DNA of 64,000 bases from Piscicola geometra (GCA_943735955.1 OX030957.1:5056801-5120800), one strand, 5' to 3'. Shown: positions 37,987 to 59,591, counted from the first letter of the stretch. Notes: generated by a model from the sequence alone, not told the origin. Translations and numbers: made by a program.

Positions 37987-38149
37987 CGTAAAAATAGTTT
38001 TAACAGATTTTTTGGGTAGTATTTACATATCTTGTTAAATAAGTTGTGCGTAAAATACAGCACCCTGTTGCTAACAGCCGTTCAAGATTTAAATAATTTA
38101 TGCTTGTTGTTCACGTGCGGTTTGTTTAATGACTTTTAGTTCAAGGCTA

Positions 38150-38413
38150 TCAAAAGTTAGCCTGGTATCAATCCTCGTCTGCGCAAGCTGCTTGCTTTGT
38201 CGATGAGACACGTAAAAGTAGAAGTTTACCATAACCGGTCAGGGCATAAGCGAGAAAGCAATAATTCATTTACTAAGGGCTTATCTTGCTCTTGATGGCG
38301 TCCATCTTATTTCAAGAATTTGGCCTACTAGGCTGTGTGCGGGAATCGAAGCCACGACCACTCATTGCTATTAGCTGCAAATCGTTAACAACTCGGCCAA
38401 CCGCTCACTTTAT
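38150..38413 (-). mobile_element. tRNA-derived SINE, second copy/subfamily
   Basis: On the minus strand the head begins near 38413 with GTGAGCGGTTGGCCGAGTTG (A box TGGCCGAGTTG), followed by TTTGCAGC and B box GCTTCGATTCC. The start GAGCGGxTTGGC aligns with the SINE at 10,343, so both probably derive from the same tRNA source. The body extends leftwards to roughly 38,150, an uncertain boundary. Here the GCGCTATA tail is not evident. Confidence 0.65.
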
Positions 38414-41400
38414 CGATGATGTAGATGGTCTTTTACTAGACTTTAATTAAGCTGGTCATTAAGGGCAAATTTTCGATTTTCAGCTAGGATCTTACTTCGA
38501 TTTCAAGCATAATTAAATGGGTTTTTTTTATATTATAAATTATTATCTGGTTTTATTTTCCAATCAACCGATTTTTTAGTTCATATCGATTTTATAATCT
38601 AAGATATTTAAATGTATTCTATTTCATAGAATATCAACCATAAATCATAATCTGAATTTACAAAACGACATATTTCAGAGTGAAATTGACGTCGCCTGGA
38701 GGTAGGAAAAATCTCCTTGTGAGAACATTTGAAAACTGTCTTCCAAATCTTTCAGCTTTGAAATCCTGGTTGAATGATGGATGATCGATTTTTTGTGAGT
38801 CTGATTCGAGGACTCGAATATCGAGTAATTGATAACTTGAATAGGCGAATAAATCACTCTTTAATTGTTAGTGATTATGGAAATATAATTTGTTTTTGTT
38901 GTTATAAATATATATTTAAAGGTTCTCATTTTAAAAATCATTCAAATCACTACTAGTGCTTAAACGTCACTTAAATGACGTCTGTTCGTCCTCTCTTGTC
39001 CATGATGCATCCCATTGTTTTGCGTATTTCTCATTCTCAATCTCCACTTATTCTGTCACTGTTCGTCACATTACTCGCCTTCATCGCTGCTATTTTCTTC
39101 ATCATTAACTTTTTTAAAGTAATCAATCTCTTATTTTGAGCAATTACGCCAAATTTTGATTTTTTATTAGGACTGTTTTTTTACTTAACTCATTTAGCCA
39201 TCACATGCTTCGACATTTACATGAGTATCTATTGCGTATTCATATGTATTGAAAAATATTTGTATAAATGTATTTTTTATATTTATACAATCTCAGACAT
39301 TCTCTCCACAATATCATATCATCTTTCATTTAAAAATTATCTATATATGTTTATACATTATATAAATTATGTGTATGGAACCTCCCTGACACAGCTGTTG
39401 TTTTAAATTGTTCAGCTGGTAGCATGGGTATTAAGGTAAACTTAAAAATTGGATAATGTATAAATAAATAAATATTTTGAGTAGGTTCCTTAATAAGCAG
39501 GGGTTGTTGCAGTAGGATACGTTTTTTCAAAAATTTTAACAGGAAAACTGACTTGTTTTGTGATTTAAGAGGGCGTTTGAAGGACGTGTTAGGGTGGTTC
39601 CATGCATAAATTCAAACTCTGCTATCTTCGAAGCCTTATCCAAACAGTTTTTCTTATGGTAGCTTCACATTGTTGAGGCTTCGAAGCGCTCACAGCGGCA
39701 ATTTAATGACACTGACCGTCTCTTTCGAACTTTTCTGAGGCGTTTTAGAACTCTTCGGTGGAACCAAAGGGTCTTTAAAAGTTCTCAGTACATCTACTTT
39801 AATCTACCTTGATAAAAGTTTCTAACAATCATTGCTAAGTAGCAAAAATCATTTTTGACAATACGTTTGTAAGCTGTTCGCATAGGAAACATTTTGAATC
39901 ATTTTGTTTATATCTATAATTACTACACACCTTTTTTTACCTCTTTTTTAAATAGCTAATTTTTAATATCTTTTTATAAAGTTGCTTTTATTTATTTATT
40001 ATATTTACTTTAACTAAATCTTTCTTAAAAAGCTAATTTTTTAAATGTGGAAATCTCACTAAAAACGGAGCAATCTGCACGTGTCTTTTTTCCCTTTCAC
40101 AAACCCTTCACCCAACGTCCTTATACCAACTTTAACCATCTTTAACCAACTTTTATTAAACAATTTCTCTCAACAATTACTTTTTTTTCTTTTTTTTCTC
40201 CATTTTTGTAAGTGACTTTAAACCTATTCTCACGATTGATCGTTTTTTCGTCTTGGCCAACTCTGTAAAGTTACAATACTTTTTTGGCAAATTAGAAAAG
40301 TTATTTGTAGGCTTTGTTAACTTGTTAAGGTTTTTAGTTTCTTTTAAAATCTGCAAATGTACGGACAATCCATCTTGGAATTAATGAGACGTTATTTTAA
40401 TTTTCAAGCTTCTATTTCTATTTATTAATTTTATTTTATTAATATTTATTTTACCAAGAAAATTATAATTGACGGCATAACACCTTAACTACTTTTTTAA
40501 CATTTCCAATCATCAATTATTCGTAGAAACCTTAATACCAATTTTTTTCCGAATCATAGGTTTATGAGTAATAAATTAAATTTACGGATGATTAACATGA
40601 ATAATTTATCAACTTACTCTTACTTTTTCAAGTGGCATTTCAGGCACCCACCCACGCTAAAGTAAATAAGCAGTATAAAAAAAGGTATTTGAAAAAGTTG
40701 GTACCCACAAATTCACTCTTATGGTATATTGGAGTTATTTGGAGTATGGATAAAATCATGTATTTTGTATTATTTCAGTATTTATGTTCATTTTTTAAAT
40801 TTATAAATAGGTTAGTATTATTAATTATGTTTTTATGTTTATTGTTCATAAACCCTTGTTGTATTGTTCCACCATGCTTATTAAATAATTTATTGGAGTG
40901 CGTATTATTGATAATAATTATTTTCATTAATTGAATTAATACTATAATGGATATTATTATTTGCATTATGGTTATCATACTTTTTTTATACATTAGTTAC
41001 AATGGGGACTTAAGAATCTACTCTCTCAATGATGGCGTGCTTTGTGGCCAAAAACTAAGAACATAGATTCTTTCCTTTTCCAAATTAACTTTTTACTAAC
41101 AAGTTTAATTCTTTTAAAATTATTCTAAATTGTTATATAAAACTATAAAATAACCTTACATTCATTGCGGTTTGAAGTCTTGCGGACATTCATCTCTTTT
41201 ATTCACTCGTTTAATCTGTGAGACGTGGACTTACAAGGTAGTTTGTAATCATTCAATCAAGCACCTCCTCTAAACACAATTTGAGACCACTCGACCGGTC
41301 TTCATCCCTTCAACACCGTTGAACTCCCTTTCGAATGTCTTTCTTATGCATCGATAGGTAAGCGATTGTGGGAGGGAGGGTCAACACGAGACTCCGACCA

Positions 41401-42604
41401 TTTCGTAACTGCTCTGTTGGCAATTATTGTGGCTGGGAAGAATTTACTTTCACCAGTTCTTTTCTGTCCCTCCATTTTGCTAAGTTTTTCATTCTTTGTT
41501 GAGCTCTTTTGTTTTGTAAAGTCTTTGAAAGGGGTCAATTGAAACTGAAGACGCCTTTGTTTTCTATTCAACAATGGTTAATTTGTTTCTCGTTTCACTT
41601 CTCAAGTTATTCTATTTAAAATTTAGTTTTTTTTCTATTTATTTTTCCCATTTCCACTATCTATTTCTATTCGTTTTTAAACACATTCCAGTGTCTTCAA
41701 ATTAGCACCAACCCATAATTAATGATGATAATGATTGAATCATAACCACCACTCCATCATTGCAACCATTTCGTTCTCTCACTCTTGAGACGTTGTTTCT
41801 ATCTCCATAACAATCATCTAATATAATATGATTTTTGCCGTCTTTTGTATATAATGAAATCACATTTCATTCAAAGTATTTTGTCAGAATCTATAAAGGC
41901 TCTTATTTAAACCTACTGTAATTTAATTTTAATTTTCGGTTTAAAAGTTTTTTTAAATAAATATAAATCCTTAAATAATCTCTTACTGTTCTTTGTATTA
42001 CCTTTCAGTTCTTTCATACCATTTCTTTTTTGATTTTGTATTTTTATATAATTTAGAATCTTGTAGCGTTACTTTAGAAAAACCATGTGAAATCAACCAG
42101 ACTCATTTGAGATGAAAATTGAAAGAAAGTATATATTCTGTAGTTTGACTTTATCTATACATGAATTCATGCTTAGTACTTTTTAGATTTAATTTTCGAT
42201 TTGAATCTTCTTACTTGGTTTTAATGATAACAAAATGTGATTATTTTGTTGCATTTTCTTTCTTTTGTATGACTTTTAACTGCTTCACTGGAGCTATTTA
42301 CGATCCCCATTAAGTTGATAATTAATTTAAATTTAATTTAACTTCTTTTGTTGTTTTTAATGATTAATTAAATTAATTGCGGTCTTTTTGAAATGGTATA
42401 TATTTGGTTTATATTGTTTTTAAACTGTTATCTTTTTACCAAAAAATTCAACAATTGTTACTTATCTGATAAAAAATACAAAGTATAAAATTTTTTTTGG
42501 AAATGATTATTGCTAGACGCTATATTATACAAGAATAAAATAAAATAGTTAATAATGTATATAACAGTCCAATAACAGATTATATATTCACACTAAATGC
42601 CAGT
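38414..42604. other. No gene recognised
   Basis: AT-rich. Open frames up to 100 codons are present but carry A/T third positions and no motif. A minus-strand frame at 41,344-41,574 lies in a less AT-rich patch but cannot be assigned. Confidence 0.5.
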
Positions 42605-42726
42605 ACAAAAGGTCATTCATTGAAGCTATCAAAGAGCCATTGCCAAAATAATAAAAGAAAAAATTCTCCTCTAAACGAATTGTGTCAGTGTGGAACGGTT
42701 TGCCTGATGGAGTCGTTACAGCATAA
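42605..42726 (+). mobile_element. 3' coding end of a CR1-like LINE
   Basis: The plus-strand translation gives KGHSLKLSKSHCQ, then after a frame change FSSKRIVSVWNGLPDGVVTA. This is the C-terminal signature of CR1/Jockey-type reverse transcriptases ('RGHs.KL......R..FFs.RVVn.WN.LP..VV.A'). It probably belongs to the same family as the fragment at 905-1225. Confidence 0.8.
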
Positions 42727-43618
42727 AATAGAAAATATATTCCAAATGAAATTATATAAATTCTGAGTAAATCATCTGTTGCTGTACAACTAAAAAGGGG
42801 ATCATAACATCATAATAACAATAGAATATTTTTTTTATATCTATATTAAGTCACTATAGATGTCAAAAGACCTGCTTTGGTTTAACTCCCTAAACTAAAC
42901 TAAACACAGGCTTACAAAATTATAGATACCATATGTAAAATACAGTGATTCTTTGAACTTGAGTTTTTTTTATATTAAGGGTTTCAAAATTGTTTTAATG
43001 AAGCTTTAATGAGGATAATTGTATGAAAGATCTCATTATCGTGGTTTTTGAAGGTTTCCGTGGCAGACACTTTCCTCAAGTAAACATTTCACAAAATAAT
43101 TGACAGTCACCATCAATCTTACACAACTACATAATTTCAAAACGAGTTTTTTCAAATTCACATAGCGCATCGCACGTGAATAACTCTTTTCCAGGCAGAC
43201 GCTCCACCATAAAACCAAATTATTTACCTTGGAAACACCGACTCAAAACTCTATGCAATCGATACGAACGTACATGTTTTTGTGGCTATAAGTGCGTTTT
43301 TTTTTTGTGTATGTAAATATCACATTGAAAATGACAAATAAAACTGGAATAGGTATTTATTTGTGGAAAGAAGCAATAACAATGCCTGGAAGCCTTCAGA
43401 CAATAATACAAACCATGTTTGAAACATCAAATAAGTAGCTTGAATAGTTGCTAAGTAGCTTGAAATAAAAATTTTATACAATTATTCTCATAATCTGTGA
43501 AAAAATTTTTCGAAATACTCAGTTTAGTTGAAGTTTCCAAAGATGGACGTTGTCAATTCAATTGATCAACTTGCCATGGCTACAATAAAAAGTTACTAAC
43601 TCTTAGTTTCGACCTTAT
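42727..43618. other. Upstream region of HECTD2
   Basis: Non-coding as read. It includes whatever promoter HECTD2 uses, apart from the SINE fragment that abuts its start codon. Confidence 0.45.
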
Positions 43619-43690
43619 TCGCTCTTGAATTTGAGGAAAGAGCGCTATAGAAATGTATTTGATTGATTGATTGATTGATTTGATTGATTC
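43619..43690 (+). mobile_element. SINE 3'-end fragment next to the HECTD2 start
   Basis: TCGCTCTTGAATTTGAGGAA, then AGAGCGCTATAGAAATGTAT and a TTGATTGATT tail. It is nearly identical to the minus-strand copy at 13303-13364 and ends 18 bp before the HECTD2 ATG, so it should lie in the 5' UTR or core promoter. Confidence 0.85.
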
Positions 43691-43708
43691 CAACATATTA
43701 AATTTAAA

Positions 43709-52022
<8,314 letters not shown>

Positions 52023-52076
52023 AAGCGTGTCTCGAAAGTGAGAGCAAGATATGCAAAGGAACAGAAAAATCTATGA

Positions 52077-52082
52077 AATAAA
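52077..52082 (+). terminator. Poly(A) signal of HECTD2
   Basis: AATAAA 54 bases past the HECTD2 stop codon; the first such hexamer downstream. Confidence 0.7.
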
Positions 52083-52561
52083 ATCAGCTAAAGAATATAT
52101 TTTAGTTTTTTGATTTTTTTACAATTAATAATTTATAATTAAGATTGAAAAAATTTTAAGAGAGTTTATTTGAACTTTCCAAAATCGTAATGTTCATTCG
52201 AGTGTAAATTTTAATTGATTTCTTTTTACTTTATTTTATTCCATTTCTATTTGAAGCTCTCAAAAAGGATTTATAAGATGTAGAATATTTATAAAAACAA
52301 TCGTCGTTTTTGGAGTTTTTTTATGCTTTCATTTCATGTCTTAATGATCTAAACATGAAAATTCACTGATTTATTTTAAAGCTTTAAACCTATTGAGAGA
52401 TAAATTTTGTAACTTAATTTCCGCATTAAAAGTTCTTTTTGTAAGCCATTGATCCAGTAAGGTAATTATTTATCTTAAAAATTCAAATGTAAACTTTTAT
52501 TTGGAAAATATTTTTAATACACAAACAAGAGGTTAATGTTTTTCAAGTTATGACGATTAGA

Positions 52562-54321
52562 TTAACCCATTAACGCATACTGTCCTTTTTTAAGGACAGC
52601 AATAACAAGTTTTTTTTATAATAGTTATCTTGATTATATTTATTATCTTTGCAACTAATCCTGTCTTATATAAACTGAAGTCTTTAAAAAAAAATTTTTT
52701 GTGATTTGAAATTGATAAATTGTTTCGATATTCTGATTTTTCAAGGCGATAACTAAATTTTTTGTGTTTTTGTCATGGCTCATGAAAAAAAGTTAGTTAT
52801 AATTTTATTTAATGTCTACCATTTATGATTTATAATATTATTCCATTGTTATTCATTCTTATATCTTAATTTAAAATAAATTTCATTTTATATGTAATAT
52901 TATTTCCAAAAACTGTGTTTTATTGAGTGTCTTTTTTTAAGGACACTATGCAGTAATACAGATGGTAAAAACAATTATTTTCAGATTCGCTCTTCATGAA
53001 GTCATTAGTATTTTGGAAGATGACAATGATTTCTTTTCAGCAGATATAGTCATGATTCCTTCTACTGACCCAAACTGCTCTGATGAGGATAGTGAACCCG
53101 AGGATGGTGAAGGTACCCTAGATAATTTTTCAAGAAACCAGCTAAATGCAGAAGCAGAAATAGTAATTTCCAAAATCGGGGAAGAGAAAACCACTATAAG
53201 TAGAAAAGAAACTGCTGTAAAAAGGCCAGCTAAAAAAATTGGATTATTGGCAGATAATAGTTCCGAGGACAAACCAATTTTAGAAAAAATGTTTCCTCTC
53301 ACATTGTTTAATTTATTTTTGGATGTACCAGTCATCAAGCTAATAACAGACATGTCAAATTTATATGACAGCCAAAAACTAAAACAGCTGAATGCTACTG
53401 AAAATGAATATAGAGTGGTGCTGGCTTTACTCATGCTTTCAGGTTATGTTCCTTTGGCAAAGCGCAGGATGTACTGGGAACAGAGCGACGATGTACACAA
53501 TCTAGCTGTAAGCAATGCTATGACTGTGAACAGATTTGAAGAGTTATTAAGATATTTGCATTGCAATGACAATAAGAAAATTAATAAGTTAGACAAGATG
53601 GCCAAAGTGCGTCCATTATTTGATGCTATGAATGAAAGATTTCTCAAATTTTGGCCCAAAGAATGTCATTTGGCGATTGAGGAATCAATGGTGCCATATT
53701 ATGGAAGGCATTCATCAAAACAGTTTATCAGAGGAAAACCCATAAGGTTTGGATATAAAGTTTGGTGTCTAAATAATAGGCTTGGGTATTGGGTAACCTG
53801 TTACCCGTATCAAGGAGCCTCGGAAGAGTTCAATAGCGAATTAGGACTTGGTGGATCAGTGGTATCTAAACTAATAAAATGCTTACCAAAAGACACTCCA
53901 TGTTATACTGAAATACTTATAATTTTTTCATATGGTTTCAAACAGATCAAAAAAGAAAAAAAAATCCATGAAGTTAGCTAAAAGCGTGTTGCAGAGGTCC
54001 GATACGATGGAAAAGATCATTTTATTGGTAAAATTGAAGATGGCCAAAAAAGATGCAAGTAATGTGGAAAGAAAGTGGAAAAGAAATGCTTAAATGTAAT
54101 GTAGCTTTACATTTGGAGTGCTTCAGCATCTACCACGAATCGTGATTACCGTGAGTAGCAATGCATAGTGTCCTTTTTTAAGGACATTTTTTATTTTCAT
54201 CATAACTTTTTTTGCATAAAATATTTCAGACTTATTTTTTGATTTTATTTTTTAGAATCAGTTTTTCAATAAACTGTAGAAAAATTAATTAATTCCTTTG
54301 AGTCATGCGTTAATGGGTTAA
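52562..54321 (+). mobile_element. piggyBac-type DNA transposon, TTAA-flanked, decayed
   Basis: TTAA duplications at 52562-52565 and 54318-54321 flank 13-bp perfect terminal inverted repeats CCCATTAACGCAT (52566-52578) and ATGCGTTAATGGG (54305-54317). This is the piggyBac signature. Three subterminal palindromes of the form TGTCCTTTTTTAAGGACA occur: 52581-52598, 52928-52945 (one base different) and 54169-54186. The transposase frame is internally deleted (separate entry). Located 540 bp downstream of HECTD2, same strand. Confidence 0.95.
52962..54145 (+). pseudogene. piggyBac transposase, internally deleted
   Basis: DDE-type cut-and-paste transposase remnant. The frame 52962-53981 (339 codons) contains an acidic N-terminus, FLDVPVIKLITDMSNLYDSQ, MSGYVPLAKRRMYWEQS-like block, then AIEESMVPYYGRHSSKQFIR and GKPIRFGYKVWCL, typical of the family's first catalytic region, and YQGASEEFNSELGLGGSVV. 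The first catalytic Asp ('IDES') is Glu here. After LPKDTP the sequence jumps to KRVAEVRYDGKDHF and the C-terminal Cys-rich zinc domain (CGKK, then CNVALHLECFSIYHE). The middle with the other catalytic Asp residues is gone, and there is a TAA inside the Cys-rich domain plus a 1-base frameshift. It cannot encode an active enzyme. Full-length relatives are about 550-600 residues. Confidence 0.92.
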
Positions 54322-55062
54322 CTAAAGGATTAACTACACGATGTCCTACAACATTAATGAAAAATTAGTTGAAGCATTCAGTGGTACAATAACTGCAGAT
54401 TTTACACATAATTCAACTTTTTGGTGGGTCCATAGAAAAAGCATAGCAAACTCGACTTTTTTCGCTAACCGTTAAGAAAATCGATAAATAAGGTCACGTT
54501 AAAGGTAGCTTATAAGAATACAAAGTTTAAAGAAAATGTTGATAACTTTTGGGCAATTTAAAAGCCTAATCAAATAGAATGTTTAATCTTTCAAACATCA
54601 TTTCCATTTTTCTTAATAGTCTACGAAGGATTTGTGAACATCTAACATTTCAACGTAATATTCTTTGATTTAGTTGTTCAATTGTTTTAAATGAAATATA
54701 TACAACAGTTTATATAAAAATAATTATTTTGACAAAATGTATTATAATTTTTTTACAAATAATAATAAAAGAATAATGATTATTTAATATTATAATAAGA
54801 TAATAAATCATCCGAATTAAAACTGAAACAAAAAAATTTAACAAAACAGTCATTAAAACAAACAAATTTAACTTTTCATTACGACTCGTGAATAGTTTTT
54901 ACAAAAAGTAATTGAGCATTTAAGAAATAAGATTTTTTCAAGATGTAAAACGCATTTACCGAATTTTGTAAAATTTTGTAAAAATTTTTCTAATCTTACA
55001 CACCAATTACAACATCAAAAAAATATGGAAAAAAAAACTTTCAAGTTTTCACACGAGCCGCT
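54322..55062. other. No gene recognised
   Basis: AT-rich. The right end should be the 3' UTR of the LC3-like gene. Confidence 0.5.
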
Positions 55063-55844
55063 TCAAGTAAACGCTCCAAAGGCGTTCTGGGATGCATACG
55101 TGATGTACAGAAAGCCGTCCTGGTCTTTTTCTTTTTTGTACAGTTCCTCCAAACTCTCTTGCATGCTGACCACGCTGCTTTTGTTGACGATGATAAAGAA
55201 GGATTGCCGACTTGGAATTTGCAGTCGATCTCTGTGTAGGGGAAGACGGTTATTGGGGCCTTTCTCGATGCTTATTTGTGTCTAAATAAATATTTTTAAA
55301 AAATTAATTTTTTTATTTCCAAAATGTAAGAATTTTTATTATTAATACATATTTTTACATCAAGGAACCAGTTATTTTATATATTCGCTTAAAAACACAC
55401 CTCTCATCAACATCATCATTAAGCACTCCCCTTTCTACCCACCCGGCCACCACCATCATTCCAATAGACACCTGAAGAGCGCATGAAACTGTGCCACTGT
55501 CATGTTGTTAGGCAGCAGAAACTTTGACTTTTCCAGCACTGGCAGCTGCTTCTCCGCCTCACTCCGCTCAAATATCACCTGTGAAGAAGGGGTGAATGGG
55601 CATTTGAATGGATGTACTTGATCAACTACAAGATAGGAATTATGCTTTTGGTTTTGGGAATAACTTTTTAAACCATTGGTGATTTAGAATTTGATTACAA
55701 TCGTTGTTAATGTTATTTTGAATTTGCTTTAAGATAACTTCAAAAATCAATTTATGTGTTTATCGTTTTACACTTAAAGCGCACTGACCGGCACTTTGTT
55801 AGGGTACTTTTCTTCGATATCTTTCACTTCTTGAATTCTTTCCT
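55063..55844 (-). CDS. LC3/GABARAP (Atg8) family autophagy protein, 5' end missing
   Basis: Ubiquitin-like protein conjugated to phosphatidylethanolamine on autophagosome membranes. Three exons are seen: 55844..55789, 55578..55472 and 55231..55063 (TGA), joined in phases 0 and 2. The translation runs ERIQEVKDIEEKYPNKVP, VIFERSEAEKQLPVLEKSKF, LLPNNMTVAQFHALFR, DRLQIPSRQSFFIIVNKSS and KDQDGFLYITYASQNAFG. It then ends in three extra residues (AFT). These match the LC3 pattern 'KfP.KvPVI.ER......LP.LDK.KFLvP' and 'DGFLYm.YasqetFG'. The invariant Phe-Gly where ATG4 cuts is present. The MAP1LC3 branch fits better than GABARAP ('EKQLPVLdKtKFL'). The first exon, ending in phase 1 and encoding the N-terminal helix, was not found between 55,845 and 58,000. 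Minus-strand neighbours at the right edge are unrelated. Confidence 0.93.
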
Positions 55845-57661
55845 CTATTGTTTGCAAATATTATGAGTAATTCTTTAAATATGTTTTTAACAATTTAACT
55901 TAAATAAATGTGGTTAAAAATAGGGTATGTTTCTTTTTTTCATCAAAATTGCTTAAATTCAAAACACGTTTTAATACAGAATGATTAATTAATTAATAAT
56001 TTCTCTACGAACTGTTTTTGTATATGAAAAAGATTATTTCAAAAAAAACGGAAAACTGTTTATTTCAACATAAAATTGTGAAATTAAATTATGACGCTCA
56101 TTAGCTCCATTATAAATATTTATGAACAAAAACATGTACAGTAAAGTGCAATGAAGATAAAAATCTCGTTTATTACACCTTTTACTCTTTTATTTTGTTT
56201 TTAGAGTAAAAATAACTTGGTAAAGTTTCATTCGAATTTATATCAATTTACTGCTCGTTTGAAACCCGGAAAGTTTGGCAATATCAAACATTTTCCGCAT
56301 TATTTATTTTTCTAGTATCCTATTGAAATATGATAAACAAAAAAGATATTCAGCTCAATTTTTTTTTAAAGTTACTTTTGAATGAATATATTAATCTTGA
56401 AATAATTTTTAACAAAAAGATACTTTGGATTATTTATCTACCAAAGCAGTATACAAATGTGGTTTGATAAATTTGTGCAATTTATAAAATTTATAAAAAC
56501 CAATTTCATGTATATTGTGCAAACTAAAATTGTGTTCGTTAAATTTTTTTTCCAAAAAGGATAAATAATTTTTTAATATAAAAGTTCATCTAAAGTTCGT
56601 ATACCCATTTTCGTTTTACAGAATTTGTTTCTCAAGTCAATTACTTAAAAATAGGTTTAAAATTGTATTGTACAAATAATTTTTTATTCAAATAAGCTTT
56701 CCAATGAAAATCAAAAAAACTATTTAAAAAAACTAATAAGTTGAATAGAGCTAAAGAAAATTTTCATCTTACTACCATGAGTCTTTAAACTTTAAAGTTT
56801 AAAGGCTCCGAAAATAGACATGGCTTCCCACATTGAATGTGAACATGGTTTCATTTTTTAAACTGTTAAGTGCACTTCGCGAATTTTCTTCGAGATATTT
56901 TTTAATCATTATTTTATTTGAATCACAAATCGTATTAGTGCATTCAGTCTCATAAATTCTCTTTTAAAAAAATGTTTTTTCGTATACTTTTCCTAACAAT
57001 TAAAATGAATTTTTTCTTTTTTTTTAAGTTTTTGTCTAAAATAATTCATTTAAAGTTGTCGAAAGTTTTTATCGTGATTCGAAAAAGGCAAAAAACTGGT
57101 TTAATAATGAAATCATCTGTTTGCTCTTTTGAATCAAAATCTAATAATAAAAAAATGTTGCTTTACAAATTTAAATTTGTAAAAATATTTTTTAAATACT
57201 AAAAATTTTTTTAGAACTAATTTTTTAATCTCAACGTATTCATCTCAACGATTTTTTCCATTTTCACATTACTTTTTTTCTTTTTCATTTAGCTTTAATC
57301 TCAGAACGATCAGTCATAAGTCGTTTTTATCCATTTCTAAAGATCTTTTAAAACTCTTACTTTTGATTTCCATTATGGAAAAATCATAAAATATCACAAT
57401 TTTCACAAAATGATGAGCACTCATATTATTCTCATATTATGAACCATATTAAAAAATAAACATAACAATAATAATAATATAAACATAATAAGAATTATTC
57501 ATAATTTTTTTAACTTTTCAAAAACCAAATTTTTCACATTAAACTTAAGAAATCTCATGCCACTTACTTGAAGAATTTCTCATAAGCCAATTATATTTTA
57601 AAAAAAGCTCATTGAAAGCTCATCTCAATTTATTCCCTTCAAGAAAATGTTATCTTTGGTT
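55845..57661. other. Probable first intron/upstream region of the LC3-like gene
   Basis: Very AT-rich. The missing LC3 first exon may be here but I cannot identify it. Confidence 0.4.
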
Positions 57662-57686
57662 AGCGGCTGCCATTTTGGCAGCCGCT
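57662..57686. repeat. Perfect 10-bp hairpin
   Basis: AGCGGCTGCC, loop ATTTT, GGCAGCCGCT. A GC-rich stem within strongly AT-rich sequence. Purpose unknown. On the minus strand it contains an ATG followed by a short frame that stops after seven codons. Confidence 0.8.
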
Positions 57687-57840
57687 CAAATAAATTTGTA
57701 GAATAAACGGTTTTGGGTATAATATATTAAAATTTTAGAATCTTAAGTTTAAATGAAAATTACATTTAATTAATTAGAATGTTTTCTGTGCGAATGTTGG
57801 TTGTTTTGAATCTGTCGAGGAATGGCCGCAGCAGGCCAAG

Positions 57841-57975
57841 ATGGCCGCAGGGAATCAAGTGAGCTGCGACATAAAGAAGAAAACCTTCCATAGCAGCAGC
57901 AGTTCCAGTGCTGGCAAGGACTTCTCCTTCACCCTCTATCGCAGCCTCGGCATCAGTGGCAAGACAGAAAATTGA
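57841..57975 (+). CDS. Short hypothetical coding segment (44 codons or a terminal exon)
   Basis: I do not recognise the product. From ATG 57841 the plus frame reads MAAGNQVSCDIKKKTFH, six Ser, AGKDFSFTLYRSLGISGKTE and stops at TGA. The same frame is open upstream to 57778 without another ATG. Third positions are about three-quarters C/G, far above the surroundings and above the competing minus-strand frame of 70 codons, which favours plus-strand coding. It could be a terminal exon of a gene whose other exons I missed, with an acceptor near 57,819, or a stand-alone small protein. A GTGAGC inside (57,857) could be a donor, which would make only the left part exonic. Confidence 0.35.
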   Translation: MAAGNQVSCDIKKKTFHSSSSSSAGKDFSFTLYRSLGISGKTEN

Positions 57976-58230
57976 CAAGAATGATGATTGTGTTTTATGG
58001 ATAGTTTTGAAGATGATGTGGTGATGATTGTGCTGTGGTATGAGTGTTGGTACTGTAGTGATGATTGAATTTTTTTTGGTGGTGATAGTGAGTTATTGGC
58101 GGTGATTATCATAGTGGTGTGGGTGAGGTTGGATTATTGAGGTTGATTGTTTGTTTTTGTATATTTAAATTGATATATATACATATATTGGTAGTGGTCT
58201 AAAAACCGTTTTATTTAACAAATTTATTTG

Positions 58231-58296
58231 AAGAGCGCTTTTGTTCACCTAGTAAAGGGCGCTATACAAATCATTAGTGATTGATTGATTGATTGA
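58231..58296 (+). mobile_element. SINE 3'-end fragment, diverged
   Basis: GAAGAGCGCTTTTGTTCACC, then AAAGGGCGCTATACAAATCA and a TTGATTGATTGA tail. Same tail as 13303 and 43619 but more divergent, so an older copy or another subfamily. Confidence 0.7.
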
Positions 58297-58484
58297 AGAC
58301 ACACACCAAGCCTCAAAAATACATTTAAAAGTCAAATTTAATTCAAATTAATTATTCAAAACTCATTCTGATCGAAACTTGACAATTTTAATTGATACCG
58401 ATGGTTTTCCGTTTTTGAAAGGAAAGCTTGCGTGATGGAGCCTTTCGCATTAGGAAGTTAAAGCTAGATGTTGACATCTGCTTG

Positions 58485-59591
<1,107 letters not shown>

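Noticed and set aside
37863..38063. Poly-leucine minus-strand frame
   Set aside because: Caused by the (GTA)n repeat.
43036..43218. 60-codon minus frame near a TTTTCCAG/GTAAATAA pattern
   Set aside because: Looked exon-like, but the hydrophobic product matches nothing and phases could not be tested.
57766..57978. 70-codon minus-strand frame opposite the hypothetical plus-strand segment; a faint resemblance to the LC3 'EKxLPxLE' region in another minus frame
   Set aside because: Third-position composition favours the plus strand, and the LC3-like match is short, contains a stop and lacks splice sites.
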